A stretch of DNA of 64,000 bases from contig DASWNX010000033.1 in NCBI GenBank assembly GCA_036399055.1, positions 124,429-188,428 on the forward strand, given 5' to 3'. Positions 8,611-17,741 of this stretch are shown in pieces. The stretch comes from Jatrophihabitans sp. Lineage in GTDB: Bacteria > Actinomycetota > Actinomycetes > Mycobacteriales > Jatrophihabitantaceae. The notes beneath the pieces are model-generated. The model was not told the origin of the DNA. It made no database searches and was given only the letters and a program-made list of their open reading frames with translations. Within the stretch, counting starts at the first letter, position 1, and each line of letters begins with the position of its first letter. Both the position numbers and the translations under genes were made by a program.

Positions 8611-9488
8611 CACTTCAGCTCAGGCGCTCCGCCGGCGGTGGCCAGCCACTGCTCCTGAAGCCGGGTGAGCGCTCCCTCGCCGCGCAGCGCGTCAACCGCC
8701 TTGGAGACGCACGAGGTCAGCTTGGAGCCCTTGCTGAGCACGAACCCGAACTGCTCGGGCGAGCTGCCGGAGGAGATCTGGCCGACGATCTTGCCGTTGT
8801 CCAGTTGGGCGGCGCTCATGTAGAAACCGGTGGGCAGGTCTACCACGATGCCGTCGATCTGCTTGTTCTTCAGGGCCTGGACGGCGAGGTCGTTGGTGTC
8901 GTACACCGATGGCTTCTTGGAGGGCTTGATGGTGTCGGTGATGGTCTTGTAGCTGGTGGTGCCGACCTGGGCGCCCAGCTTGGCGTCCTTCAGCTGGGCC
9001 AGCGAGGTGGCGCTGGCGATCTTGCTGCCGGTGTAGCTGACGACCGACTGCGCGACGTCGTAGTAGCCGGTGGAGAAGTCCACCGCCTTCCTGCGCTCCT
9101 CGCTGATCGAGACCTGGTTGACGTCGACGTCGAAGTTCTTGCGGCCTGGGGTCACCACGCTGTTGAAGGAGGCGGTGACCCACTTGACTTCGGACGGCTT
9201 GAAACCCAGCCGCTCGGCCACCGCATAGGCCACTGCCGACTCGTAACCCTTGCCGTTACTGGGCTTGTTGTCCGAGAACCACGGCTCGTAGGCCGGGTTG
9301 TCGGTGGCCACGGTGAAGACGCCCGGCGTGATCAGGCTCAGCTTCGACTTGTCGCACTCATCGGCCGCGGCGCTGACCGCCGGCGCGCTGGTGTTCGCGG
9401 CTGGGTTGTCGTCGGTCGGCGAGCAGGCGGTGACGCCGAGCAGGGCCACGACTGACATCGCGGCAGCGGAGACGGAACGGACGAGCAT
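8610..9488 (-). CDS. Amino-acid ABC transporter substrate-binding lipoprotein
   Basis: The 292-residue precursor begins MLVRSVSAAAMSVVALLG and has lipobox VTAC, so it should be anchored on the outer face. The type 2 periplasmic binding fold follows (family 3 solute-binding protein), with ALAEEL-like spacing replaced by AVAERLGFKPSEVKWV and a GTTSYKTI phosphate-loop-like segment. The start at 9488 was chosen over an upstream ATG because it follows AAGGAG by 6 nt and begins the signal peptide directly. The ligand cannot be predicted. Confidence 0.9.
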   Translation of the reverse strand: MLVRSVSAAAMSVVALLGVTACSPTDDNPAANTSAPAVSAAADECDKSKLSLITPGVFTVATDNPAYEPWFSDNKPSNGKGYESAVAYAVAERLGFKPSEVKWVTASFNSVVTPGRKNFDVDVNQVSISEERRKAVDFSTGYYDVAQSVVSYTGSKIASATSLAQLKDAKLGAQVGTTSYKTITDTIKPSKKPSVYDTNDLAVQALKNKQIDGIVVDLPTGFYMSAAQLDNGKIVGQISSGSSPEQFGFVLSKGSKLTSCVSKAVDALRGEGALTRLQEQWLATAGGAPELK

Positions 9489-9609
9489 GTCAGGCTCCTT
9501 GATATGGGAAGCGTCCAGCATACGGCGGGGCACTTTTCACTGAGCGGGTCTGCAAGTCAGCCAGCCGGCGCTCGGCCGTCTCGTCGGGCCGTCTCGTGGG
9601 GCCGCCTCG

Positions 9610-10485
9610 TCAGCCAGCCGGCCAGCTCGGCCGGCTGGGTGGCCGGTCGAGCGGGCGCCGCATCACACACCGCCGGCCCATCGCGTCCAGGCCCAGCCGC
9701 GTCTCACGTCGGCGCAGCGCCTGCAGCTCAGGGGTGGCGGCGGGGATCTCGGTGAAACCCAGGCCGGCGTAGAACGGGCCGTTCCACGGCACGTCGGCGA
9801 AGGTGCACAGGGTGACCTGGTTGAACCCCTGCTCGGCGGCCCACTCGCACGCGGCGTTCACCAGGGCGGCGCCGACGCCCCGTCGCATCTCTTTCGGGCG
9901 CACCGACAGCCCCTCGATGTGCGCCTGCCCGTCGACCACCTCGACCCTGATGTAACCGATGGGTGGCTGACCGGTCGCCGCAGGCTCGCTCGGTTCAGGG
10001 TCGCTTGGTCGGGGGTCGCTTGGTCCAGGGTCGCTTGGTCGGGGGTCGCTTGGTCGGGGGTCGCGCGCTGCGGGGGCGCTTGGCTGCCGGCGGGCTACCA
10101 GCAGCAGCTTCGCCCCGGCTAGCTCGTCGGTGGTGGCCGGACCGGGAGTGCTGCCGTAGCCGGCGACTTCGAAGAGCTTGTCGGCGGCTACTTCGATCTC
10201 AACCAACTGCGGCAGGTCCGCGGAGTCCGCCGGGGCGATGACGATCGGCCTAACGGCAGCTGGGCCCGCTGCGGGCGTCCGGTCTGCGGGTGCCGGATCT
10301 GCGAAGGCCGAGTCGGGCGCGCCTCGGGCGGCCAGCAGGCTGATGCCTCCCACCACGATCAGCGCCCCCAGCCAGGCGGGCGAGTGCGTGCGACCGCCAC
10401 CGAGCACGAAGTCCCAGATCCAGCCGAGGATGATCAGGCCGGTGAGCAGGCCGGCGCTGCGATACCGGGAGCGACGCCCGGTCAT
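9610..10485 (-). CDS. Membrane-anchored GNAT acetyltransferase with a Pro-rich repeat insertion
   Basis: The 291-residue protein has two predicted membrane helices (about 9-28 and 37-54), an Ala/Pro linker, and then a GNAT domain. The acetyl-CoA binding motif A is HIEGLSVRPKEMRRGVGAALV (about 196-216, R/QxxGxG/A as RRGVGA), followed by FYAGLGFTEI. The GNAT fold is split after strand LLLVARR by a repetitive DPRPS insertion (about residues 140-166) that is encoded by a 15-bp tandem repeat. Such an insertion in a surface loop could be tolerated. The substrate is unknown. It ends upstream of the ABC transporter and follows hemB. Confidence 0.75.
   Translation of the reverse strand: MTGRRSRYRSAGLLTGLIILGWIWDFVLGGGRTHSPAWLGALIVVGGISLLAARGAPDSAFADPAPADRTPAAGPAAVRPIVIAPADSADLPQLVEIEVAADKLFEVAGYGSTPGPATTDELAGAKLLLVARRQPSAPAARDPRPSDPRPSDPGPSDPRPSDPEPSEPAATGQPPIGYIRVEVVDGQAHIEGLSVRPKEMRRGVGAALVNAACEWAAEQGFNQVTLCTFADVPWNGPFYAGLGFTEIPAATPELQALRRRETRLGLDAMGRRCVMRRPLDRPPSRPSWPAG
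9996..10066. repeat. 15-bp tandem repeat inside the GNAT gene
   Basis: About five units of GGGTCGCTTGGTC plus two variable bases run in tandem and encode the repeating pentapeptide DPRPS/DPGPS on the minus strand. The unit length is a multiple of three, so expansion or contraction keeps the reading frame. Confidence 0.85.
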
Positions 10486-10510
10486 CAGCGCCTCGGGTGG
10501 CGGGCCGGGC

Positions 10511-11509
10511 TCATCGCAGCAGGATGGCTGCCTCGTGCGCCCAGTACGTCAAGATCATGGCCGCACCCGCCCGGCGGATCGACAGCAACGTCTCGAGCAC
10601 GACCCGTTCGCGGTCGATCCAGCCGCGCTCGGCGGCGGCCTCGATCATCGCGTACTCACCCGAGACCTGATAGGCCGCGACCGGAACCGGCGAGGCCGCT
10701 GAGACCGCGGCGAGGATGTCGAGGTAGGGCAGCGCCGGCTTGACCATCACCATGTCAGCGCCCTCGGCCACGTCCAGAGCCACCTCCGCCAATGCCTCAC
10801 GGGCGCCGCGGGCCGGGTCTTGCTGGTAGGTCAGCCGGTCACCGGTGAGCGAGGAGTCCACCGCCTCGCGGAACGGCCCGTAGAACGCCGAGGCGTACTT
10901 GGGCGCGTAGGCGAGCACGCCGACGTCAGAGCGATTGGCCCCGTCCAGGGCCTGCCGAACCACGCCGACCTGGCCGTCCATCATGCCGCTCGTGCCGAGC
11001 AGGTCAGCGCCGGCCTCGGCCTGCGCCAATGCCATCGAGGCGTAACGCTGCAGGGTGGCGTCGTTGTCGACGGAGCCGTCGGTGGACAGCACCCCGCAGT
11101 GACCGTGGTCGGTGAACTCGTCCAGGCACAGGTCGCCCATCAGCACGGTCGCGTCGCCGAGCTCGAACTTCAGCCGAGCCAGAGCGAGGTTGAGGATGCC
11201 GTGCGGGTCGTCGGCGCCCGAGCCCACCGGGTCCTTATGCATCGGGATTCCGAACAGCATCAGCCCGCCGACGCCGGCCTCGACCGCGCCAATGGCGGCC
11301 TTGGCCAGCGAGTCGAGGGAGTGCTGGACCACCCCCGGCATCGAGCCGATCAGGCGCGGCTCGGAGGCGCTCTCAGCGACGAACATCGGCAGGATCAGGT
11401 CGCCCGGCCGCACCGAGACCTCACCGGCAAGCCGGCGCAAGGCAGCTGTCCGCCGGAGCCGGCGAGGCCGCGACACCGGAAAGGCGGGGAGGGCGGGAAG
11501 ATCATTCAC
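10511..11509 (-). CDS. hemB: Delta-aminolevulinic acid dehydratase (porphobilinogen synthase)
   Basis: HemB condenses two 5-aminolevulinate molecules to porphobilinogen. The 332-residue protein carries both Schiff-base lysine contexts, YAPKYASAFYGPFREA and MVKPALPYLDI. The metal site reads DLCLDEFTDHGHCG, with two of the three cysteines of the zinc form (the middle one is Asp). The start is ATG 11507-11509. In many actinobacteria hemB directly follows hemD; here about 6 kb separates them. Confidence 0.96.
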   Translation of the reverse strand: MNDLPALPAFPVSRPRRLRRTAALRRLAGEVSVRPGDLILPMFVAESASEPRLIGSMPGVVQHSLDSLAKAAIGAVEAGVGGLMLFGIPMHKDPVGSGADDPHGILNLALARLKFELGDATVLMGDLCLDEFTDHGHCGVLSTDGSVDNDATLQRYASMALAQAEAGADLLGTSGMMDGQVGVVRQALDGANRSDVGVLAYAPKYASAFYGPFREAVDSSLTGDRLTYQQDPARGAREALAEVALDVAEGADMVMVKPALPYLDILAAVSAASPVPVAAYQVSGEYAMIEAAAERGWIDRERVVLETLLSIRRAGAAMILTYWAHEAAILLR

Positions 11510-11606
11510 CGGTCCAGCCTAGCTCGGACTGGTTGCCCTGCCCGGGTTATCCACAAGTAAGTAGCCGGTCGGCCGGCCCGAGAACGAATCGGGCATCATC
11601 GCCGTT

Positions 11607-12263
11607 ATGGGTAAGCACATGCGGTTGGCCGGCTTGGCGCTGGTCGGCGTTCTGACACTGCTGGTCAGCGGCTGCAGCGGCGACGCCGGCCCGAACACCT
11701 CTACGGTGCCGGCGGCGAGCTCAGCGCCCAGCGCCAGCGCCGCTCCGACCTCGGCGAGGCCTACGCCGACCCCCCGACCCTATCCGGCGGACGTGCCGCT
11801 GACCGGCCACAACGTCAAGCCGGGCGAGAAGCCGCCGCTCTACCCGGCGGCCGCCCGCGCGCGGACGCAGGAGGGCGCCAACGCCTTCGCCGAGTTCTTC
11901 ATGCGCACCCTCGACTGGGCCTACGCCACCACCAACCCGTCCTACATGAAGCACTACTACGGCCCTACTTGCGGACAGTGCGATGGCCTAGCGAGGGGCA
12001 TAAGCCGAACTGCAGCTGAAAAGCACTGGTACTTGGGTGGTCGACTCACGGTGCACCGCGCAGAGAAAACTGCTATCGCACCGGTAACCGCACCTGCGGA
12101 CTTCTGCGCCGTGATGAAGGTGGACATCACTGCAACGTCAGTCGTGGATAAGACCGGCAAGGTCTTCAATGGGGATGGAGCCTACTTCGGCGACAACTTC
12201 AAGTTATGCAGCAAGAAGAGTGCTGACGGCTGGCAGCTCACCTACATGGCACGGATCTCATGA
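11607..12263 (+). CDS. Lipoprotein, DUF6318-like
   Basis: The 218-residue protein has a lipoprotein signal peptide (LVSGC lipobox, Cys about residue 23), a Ser/Ala/Pro/Thr-rich linker (about 30-60), and a C-terminal NTF2-like domain with FFMRTLDWAYATTNPSY and a Cys pair GPTCGQCDG, as in DUF6318 lipoproteins. Function is unknown. Base composition changes within the gene: from about 11960 it becomes clearly less GC-rich than its 5' half. Its stop codon overlaps the next start (ATGA), so the two genes are probably co-translated. Confidence 0.65.
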   Translation: MGKHMRLAGLALVGVLTLLVSGCSGDAGPNTSTVPAASSAPSASAAPTSARPTPTPRPYPADVPLTGHNVKPGEKPPLYPAAARARTQEGANAFAEFFMRTLDWAYATTNPSYMKHYYGPTCGQCDGLARGISRTAAEKHWYLGGRLTVHRAEKTAIAPVTAPADFCAVMKVDITATSVVDKTGKVFNGDGAYFGDNFKLCSKKSADGWQLTYMARIS

Positions 12264-12420
12264 AGCGAGCCAAACCACCGTTAGGTGCGGTGGCTTGCCT
12301 ACTCCTTGTATTGCAGTTAGTAACTTTCGCGCGAGCTAGCGCAGTTGGCGCTGATCCCTGCGGCGGAGGCAGCGGTGCCACCTTGCATGGCGGGACGGGT
12401 CCTGGATCTGTGGGCGTGAC
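11960..12420. other. Lower-GC segment spanning a gene junction
   Basis: The second half of the lipoprotein gene and the first third of the next gene use many A/T-ending codons (for example ataagccgaactgcagctg), while the sequence on both sides returns to strong G/C third positions. The boundaries fall within genes, which suggests recombination of a short foreign segment rather than a whole-gene insertion. This was judged by eye, not computed. Confidence 0.5.
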
Positions 12421-13144
12421 GGGAAGTTGCGGGGTGACTCCCACCGACTTGCCCCGTGGCAACGGGGCCTCGCCGGTGCTGGTGATCGACTGCGGCTACG
12501 CCACGGCGACCGATGACCACACCCACTGGAACCCCTCCTGCGGCCCGACCGGTTTTCCCTGCCCACCGATTCCCGGCACCCCTAACCCGCATCAGTTCAT
12601 CACCGTGGTGTCGCTGAGTGACACCGCCGTACCCATCGCCGCCTGGTGCGCTGGCGCCACCACCCCGATGCCGTCGACCGCCGCGCTGCGCGACGAGGTG
12701 ATCCGGCTGCTGCACCCGCCCGCGCTGGGGGTCTCGCCGAGCACCGGCACCGCCCTGATCAACCTGCGCACCCTGTTCTGGGTCGACACCGCGCCCGAGG
12801 TCGAGCTCGGCCGGGCCAGCCTGATCGGCTTTCCGGTCAACCTGCGGGTCAGCTATGACCGCACCGAGTTCGACTTCGGCGACGGCGTCGCCGGCACCCT
12901 GACCGCCACTCCCGGCACCGCCTACGACCCCGCCCAGGACTGCGGCTCCTGCGCCGACCGGTTCGGGCACAACTACACCCGGCGCGGACCGGTCACCGTC
13001 ACCGCTCGGGTGTACTGGCACGCCCAGTTCCGCATCGGCGCCGGCTCCTGGATCGACATCCCCGGCGAGGTCACCGCCAACCAGCCGTCCCGAACCACCT
13101 TCACAGTCAAAGAATCCCGCGGCACCCTCACCCCGCCCCGCTGA
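12260..13144 (+). CDS. Secreted protein with PKD-like region
   Basis: The 294-residue protein starts with a signal peptide (MKRAKPPLGAVACLLLVLQL, cleavage likely after ASA near residue 29). The mature part has a Gly-rich low-complexity start, several Cys and a C-terminal PKD-like pattern: FDFGDGVAGT, then HNYTRRGPVTVTARVYW. Similar secreted proteins are common downstream of DUF6318 lipoproteins in actinobacteria, as I recall. Its ATG overlaps the lipoprotein stop codon. The exact role is unknown; a cell-surface function is inferred. Confidence 0.6.
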   Translation: MKRAKPPLGAVACLLLVLQLVTFARASAVGADPCGGGSGATLHGGTGPGSVGVTGSCGVTPTDLPRGNGASPVLVIDCGYATATDDHTHWNPSCGPTGFPCPPIPGTPNPHQFITVVSLSDTAVPIAAWCAGATTPMPSTAALRDEVIRLLHPPALGVSPSTGTALINLRTLFWVDTAPEVELGRASLIGFPVNLRVSYDRTEFDFGDGVAGTLTATPGTAYDPAQDCGSCADRFGHNYTRRGPVTVTARVYWHAQFRIGAGSWIDIPGEVTANQPSRTTFTVKESRGTLTPPR

Positions 13145-13216
13145 CACACCTCACCAGCGCACGCGCGCACGACCGCCGGCTAGCGCCGGTTTCCGCCGGC
13201 GAGTTGAATCCGGTCT

Positions 13217-14860
13217 ATGACCTCTGCGCCGCCGCCCGTCCTGCTCTCCTACGCCAGCGGCACCTCCACGGTGGGTCTGCTCGGCGACACCATCGGCGCC
13301 AACCTGGCCCGGACCGCCGCCCGATATCCCGATCGGGATGCGGTTGTCGAGTGCGGCAGCGGCCGGCGACTCAGCTATGCCCAACTCGACGCCGCGGTCA
13401 CCGAACTGGCCCGTGGCCTGCTCGCGCACCGTATCCAGATCGGTGAGCGGGTAGGCATCTGGGCCCCGAACTGCATCGACTGGATGCTGGTGCAGTACGC
13501 GACCGCTCGGATCGGCGTGATCGCGGTCAACATCAACCCTGCCTATCGCAGCCACGAGCTGGCCTACGTGTTGAAGCAGTCCGGTACCGCCATGCTGTTC
13601 TCGGCCCTAGAGCACAAGGGCAGCGACTACCGCGCGATGGTGACGGAGGTCGCCGGCGACTGCCCCGAGCTACGTGAGGTCATCTACCTCGGCGAGCCCG
13701 GTTGGACCGAGCTGGTGACCGACGGCGGGTCGGTCCCGCTTGCCGAGGTGCAGGCGGTGGCCGACGGCCTCGACCCGGATGATCCGATCAATATCCAGTA
13801 CACCTCCGGCACCACCGGCTTTCCCAAAGGCGCCACCCTCAGCCACCACAACATCCTCAACAATGGCTATCTGGTCGGCGAGGGATGCTCCTACACCGAG
13901 CAGGACCGGATCTGTGTGCCGGTGCCGTTCTACCACTGCTTCGGCATGGTGATGGGCAATCTGGCGGCCACCAGCCACGGCGCCTGCGTGGTCATCCCGG
14001 CCGCCGGCTTCGACCCTGCCGCCACCCTGCGGGCGGTGCAGGACGAGCGCTGCACGTCGCTGTACGGCGTGCCCACCATGTTCATCGCCGAACTGGCACT
14101 GACCGATTTCGCCGACTACGACCTGTCCTCGCTACGCACCGGAATCATGGCCGGCTCACCCTGCCCGGTCGAGGTGATGAAGCGGGTGATCAGCGAGATG
14201 CAGATGGTGGAGGTGACGATTTGCTACGGGATGACCGAGACCTCGCCGGTCTCCACCCAGACCCGAGCCGACGACTCGCTCGACCGCCGGACCGCCACCG
14301 TCGGCCGGGTGCACCCACACGTCGAGGTGAAGGTGATCGACCCGGTCAGCGGACGGTTGGCGCCGCGGGGCACGACGGGGGAGCTGTGTACCCGGGGCTA
14401 CTCGGTGATGCGCGGGTACTGGAACCAGCCCGATCAGACTGCCGAGGTGTTACGCGACGGTTGGATGCACACCGGCGACCTGGCGGTGATGGACAACGAG
14501 GGGTACCTCGCCATCGTCGGGCGCAGTAAGGACATGGTGATCCGCGGCGGCGAGAACGTCTATCCTCGCGAGGTGGAGGAGTTCCTCTACTCCCATCCCG
14601 ACATCGAGGACGTCCAGGTGGTGGGTGTGCCGGATCGCAAGTATGGCGAGGAGCTGCTGGCGGCGGTGCGGCTTCGGCCTGGCGCCGCGCTCACGGAGCA
14701 AGAGGTGCGCGCTTACTGCCAAGGCCGACTTGCGCACTACAAGGTGCCGCGCTACGTCCAGTTCGTCACCGAGTACCCGATGACCGTGACCGGCAAGATT
14801 CAGAAGTTCAAGATCCGCGATGCCGCGGTGGCCGAGCTGGGCTTGCCAGCTGACCGCTGA
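13217..14860 (+). CDS. Fatty-acyl-CoA synthetase (AMP-binding, FadD-type)
   Basis: This 547-residue adenylate-forming enzyme activates a carboxylic acid, probably a fatty acid, as the CoA thioester. Motifs are present in order: P-loop [20 protein letters not shown] (about 196-215), [11 protein letters not shown] (about 336-346), [12 protein letters not shown] (about 415-426) and the catalytic lysine region [12 protein letters not shown] near the C-terminus. The length fits FadD35-like medium/long-chain ligases. Substrate is not resolved from sequence. It is in the insertion between hemB and hemD. Confidence 0.88.
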   Translation: MTSAPPPVLLSYASGTSTVGLLGDTIGANLARTAARYPDRDAVVECGSGRRLSYAQLDAAVTELARGLLAHRIQIGERVGIWAPNCIDWMLVQYATARIGVIAVNINPAYRSHELAYVLKQSGTAMLFSALEHKGSDYRAMVTEVAGDCPELREVIYLGEPGWTELVTDGGSVPLAEVQAVADGLDPDDPINIQYTSGTTGFPKGATLSHHNILNNGYLVGEGCSYTEQDRICVPVPFYHCFGMVMGNLAATSHGACVVIPAAGFDPAATLRAVQDERCTSLYGVPTMFIAELALTDFADYDLSSLRTGIMAGSPCPVEVMKRVISEMQMVEVTICYGMTETSPVSTQTRADDSLDRRTATVGRVHPHVEVKVIDPVSGRLAPRGTTGELCTRGYSVMRGYWNQPDQTAEVLRDGWMHTGDLAVMDNEGYLAIVGRSKDMVIRGGENVYPREVEEFLYSHPDIEDVQVVGVPDRKYGEELLAAVRLRPGAALTEQEVRAYCQGRLAHYKVPRYVQFVTEYPMTVTGKIQKFKIRDAAVAELGLPADR

Positions 14861-14909
14861 GCGATCGCCGGTGTTTCCACCTCGCCACTCCCAAAGGCAT
14901 GATGCCGGC

Positions 14910-16172
14910 ATGCTCACCGACACCGAACGCCGTGCGCTGGACGCCCTCGACGAGCCGGCGCTGCACCGCGGCCTGCTCGACCTGCTCGCGGTTCCGAGCG
15001 TCACCGGCAGCGCGGCCGAGACGGAGCTGCTGCACGCTCTCGCCGGGCAGGCCGAACGGCTGGATCTGGAGGTCGACCTGTGGCAGCCGGACCTGGCCGA
15101 GCTGCGGGCCGACCCGGACTTCCCCGGCACCGAGGCCGAGCGGGCTGAGATCTGGGGGTTGGTGGCCAGCACCGAGCGGCGGGACGGTCCCACGGTCATC
15201 CTGCAAGGCCACGTCGACGTGGTGCCACCCGGCGATCGGGCCGCCTGGCCGGGAGATCCCTTCACCCCGCGGATCGAGGGCGACCTGCTGCACGCGCGCG
15301 GCGCCTGCGACATGAAGGCCGGGGTGGCGGCCAACCTGGCCGCGCTGGCGGCGATCCGGGCCAGCGGCATGCGGCTGGCCGGCCGGCTCGCGCTGCACCT
15401 GGTGGCCAGCGAGGAGGACGGCGGGCTCGGCGCGTTCGCCACCCTGCGCCGCGGGCATCGGGGTGACGCCTGCCTGATCCCCGAACCCACGTCGCTCAGC
15501 ATGATCACCGCCAACTGCGGGGCGCTGACCTTCGAGCTGACCGTGCCCGGTTCGGCGGCGCACGGCAGCATCCGCACGGCCGGGGTCAGCGCCATCGAGA
15601 AGTTCCTGCCGCTGTTTCAGGGGCTGCGGGCGCTGGAGACCGAACGCAACGCCGAGCCCGATCCGCTGCTGGCCGGCTACCAGATCGCGGCGCCGCTGTC
15701 GATCGGCCAGGTGTCGGCCGGTGACTGGCCGAGCACGGTGCCGGACCTGCTGGTCGCGCACGGCCGGTACGGGGTGCTGCTGGACGAGGACCCGGCCGAG
15801 GCCCGGGCCGCGTTCGAGCAACGGGTGGCCGAGGTGTGCGCCGCCGACCCGTGGCTGCGCGCGCACCCGGCCTCGGTGCGCTGGAGCGGCGGCCAGTTCG
15901 CCAGTGGCCGGCTGCCGGCCGGCGACCCGCTGCGCGAGGTGGTCGCCGGGGCGCATGCCGACACCGTGGGCGGGCAGGTGGCCGAGCGAGGCGCGCCGTA
16001 CGGCAGCGACCTGCGGCTATACGCCGGCGCTGGGATTCCTACCCTGCACTACGGGCCGGGCGATCCGGCGGTCGCGCACAGCGCGCAGGAGCGGGTGTCG
16101 CTGACCGAGACCACCCAGACGGCCCGCACCCTGATCGTGGCGGCACTGCGGCTGACGGGCAGCTCAGCCTGA
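14910..16172 (+). CDS. M20-family metallopeptidase (ArgE/DapE/ACY1 type)
   Basis: The 420-residue zinc hydrolase shows metal and catalytic motifs LQGHVDVVPPG, HARGACDMKAG, ASEEDGGLGA, LIPEPTS and a C-terminal metal histidine in VAHSAQERV. The family removes acyl groups from amino acids or cleaves small peptides. The start ATG 14910 begins MLTDTERRAL; the frame is open further upstream but that part overlaps the acyl-CoA synthetase gene. ArgE, DapE and peptidase activity cannot be told apart here. Confidence 0.85.
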   Translation: MLTDTERRALDALDEPALHRGLLDLLAVPSVTGSAAETELLHALAGQAERLDLEVDLWQPDLAELRADPDFPGTEAERAEIWGLVASTERRDGPTVILQGHVDVVPPGDRAAWPGDPFTPRIEGDLLHARGACDMKAGVAANLAALAAIRASGMRLAGRLALHLVASEEDGGLGAFATLRRGHRGDACLIPEPTSLSMITANCGALTFELTVPGSAAHGSIRTAGVSAIEKFLPLFQGLRALETERNAEPDPLLAGYQIAAPLSIGQVSAGDWPSTVPDLLVAHGRYGVLLDEDPAEARAAFEQRVAEVCAADPWLRAHPASVRWSGGQFASGRLPAGDPLREVVAGAHADTVGGQVAERGAPYGSDLRLYAGAGIPTLHYGPGDPAVAHSAQERVSLTETTQTARTLIVAALRLTGSSA

Positions 16173-16210
16173 GGAGAGATTCATCCTGGTGCGTTCAGAG
16201 GGAACGCTGA

Positions 16211-16978
16211 CTAGAAAACGGTGTAGCCCCCATCGATGACCAGCACCGTGCCGGTCATGAACGACGACGCGCGGCTGGCGAGAAAGACCACCGCCGGCGC
16301 GATCTCCTCCGGCTCGGCCGCCCGCTGCTGGGGCGTGTCGCCGATCCAATGCTCTGCGAACTCCGGATTATCGAGCGGTGTCATGTCGGTGCGGACATAC
16401 CCCGGCGCGACCGCGTTGACCCGAACGCCGTGGACAGCCCATTCAGCCGCGAGTGACTTCGTGAGGTGATGCACCCCGGCCTTGGACGCGTTGTAGGCCG
16501 GTTGCCACTGCGGACGGTTGACGATCTGGCCGGACATCGACCCCACGTTCACGATGGCCCCGCCGCCGGCCTGCACCATCAACGCGCCGAAGACCTGGCA
16601 ACCGTTCCACACCCCCGTCAGGTTCACGTCGATGACCGAACGCCATTCCTGCTCGGTCACCTCCAGAGCAGGGCGGTGGACGCACGTTCCCGCGTTGTTG
16701 ACCAGGATGTCCACGCCCCCGAACTCAGCGGTGATCCGGTGGGCGGCGTTCGCCACCGCAGCGCGGTCGGAGACATCGGCCGAGAACGCACGCGCGCGTA
16801 TCCCCTTCGTGTCGAGCTCCGACACGACATCGGCACTGGCCGCCTCGTCCCGGGCGAGGATCGCTATCGAAGCCCCTGCCTCACCGAGCGCGTGCGCGAA
16901 CGCACGGCCCAAGCCACGGTTGCCGCCCGTGACAACCGCGACCCGATCCTTGACGGCGAACGCGTCCAGCACTGGCAT
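16211..16978 (-). CDS. SDR-family NAD(P)-dependent oxidoreductase
   Basis: A classical short-chain dehydrogenase of about 255 residues: cofactor motif VVTGGNRGLGRAFA, NNAG, catalytic Ser in VGSMSGQIV and YNASK. The end PEEIAPAVVFLAS..FMTGTVLVIDGGY is typical of FabG-like enzymes. I chose ATG 16978 (MPVLDAF); an in-frame GTG at 16996 is an alternative. Convergent with the upstream M20 gene. Substrate unknown. Confidence 0.88.
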   Translation of the reverse strand: MPVLDAFAVKDRVAVVTGGNRGLGRAFAHALGEAGASIAILARDEAASADVVSELDTKGIRARAFSADVSDRAAVANAAHRITAEFGGVDILVNNAGTCVHRPALEVTEQEWRSVIDVNLTGVWNGCQVFGALMVQAGGGAIVNVGSMSGQIVNRPQWQPAYNASKAGVHHLTKSLAAEWAVHGVRVNAVAPGYVRTDMTPLDNPEFAEHWIGDTPQQRAAEPEEIAPAVVFLASRASSFMTGTVLVIDGGYTVF

Positions 16979-17096
16979 AGCCCCACCCGTTTCCACTAGC
17001 CCGCAGGCGGCGCCTCGACTGTCTGGGACGCACCACGTCCCACGCTAATGGGTCTCGCGCGCGGTGGGGGTGGGCCAGGAGTCCACCGGCCGGTCG

Positions 17097-17591
17097 TCAG
17101 GTCTCCCGCTCAGACGCGTCGCCCGAAACCCATTCCGGCTCGATGGTCAGGCCGGCACGCTCGTCGTACCAGGCCGCGGCGCTGATCCGCCAGCCGGCCG
17201 ACGTCCGTATGAATTGCAACGTCTTCATGCCTCGTCCGGTGAAGGATTCACCGTCTGAGATGCCTTGCTTGGCATAGCTGCAGAAGTGCTGCGCGACATC
17301 GCCGAACACCTCGGTGCGCCCGATCAGCTCCCACTCACTGAAGTCGAGCAGCCTGCCGCCGGCCAGCAATGCCTGCCGGGGCGCGATGAAGCTGTCGACG
17401 GTGTAGACGGTGGGTTCGCCACCGCAGGTCCGGATGATCACCGCTGTAGGAAGGAACGCCTCGCGGAGCGCGTCGAGCCGGACGGCGCTGTCCGCTCCGG
17501 AGGTGAAGGCGGCGAAGAATCTCCGTACGAGGTCTGCGATGGCGCTCCGGTCAGCGGCCTGGACGCTGTGGTACGGCTCGTTGCTGCTCAC
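17097..17591 (-). CDS. SnoaL/NTF2-like (DUF4440-type) protein
   Basis: This 164-residue protein opens with DRSAIADLVRRFFAAFTSG and later has QHFCSYAKQGISDGESFTGRGMKTLQFIRTSAGWRIS (described here in parts: a conserved RGMKTLQFIRT strand and a GWRISAAAWYDER strand), the pattern of NTF2-fold ketosteroid-isomerase-like proteins. No catalytic assignment is possible. The 150 bases between it and hemD hold no feature I recognise. Confidence 0.7.
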   Translation of the reverse strand: MSSNEPYHSVQAADRSAIADLVRRFFAAFTSGADSAVRLDALREAFLPTAVIIRTCGGEPTVYTVDSFIAPRQALLAGGRLLDFSEWELIGRTEVFGDVAQHFCSYAKQGISDGESFTGRGMKTLQFIRTSAGWRISAAAWYDERAGLTIEPEWVSGDASERET

Positions 17592-17741
17592 AACCGCTCA
17601 CCGTAGCGAGGGGTTGCGCCGATGACCTCTCATCACAGCGACGTCCAGAAAGCGAAGCGGGCGCCGGCCACAGCGCCCGAAGGCCTGCGAACGGCGCCCG
17701 CTCGAAACAGCGAGCTGCCAGCGAACTTCCTGCGAACCGAG

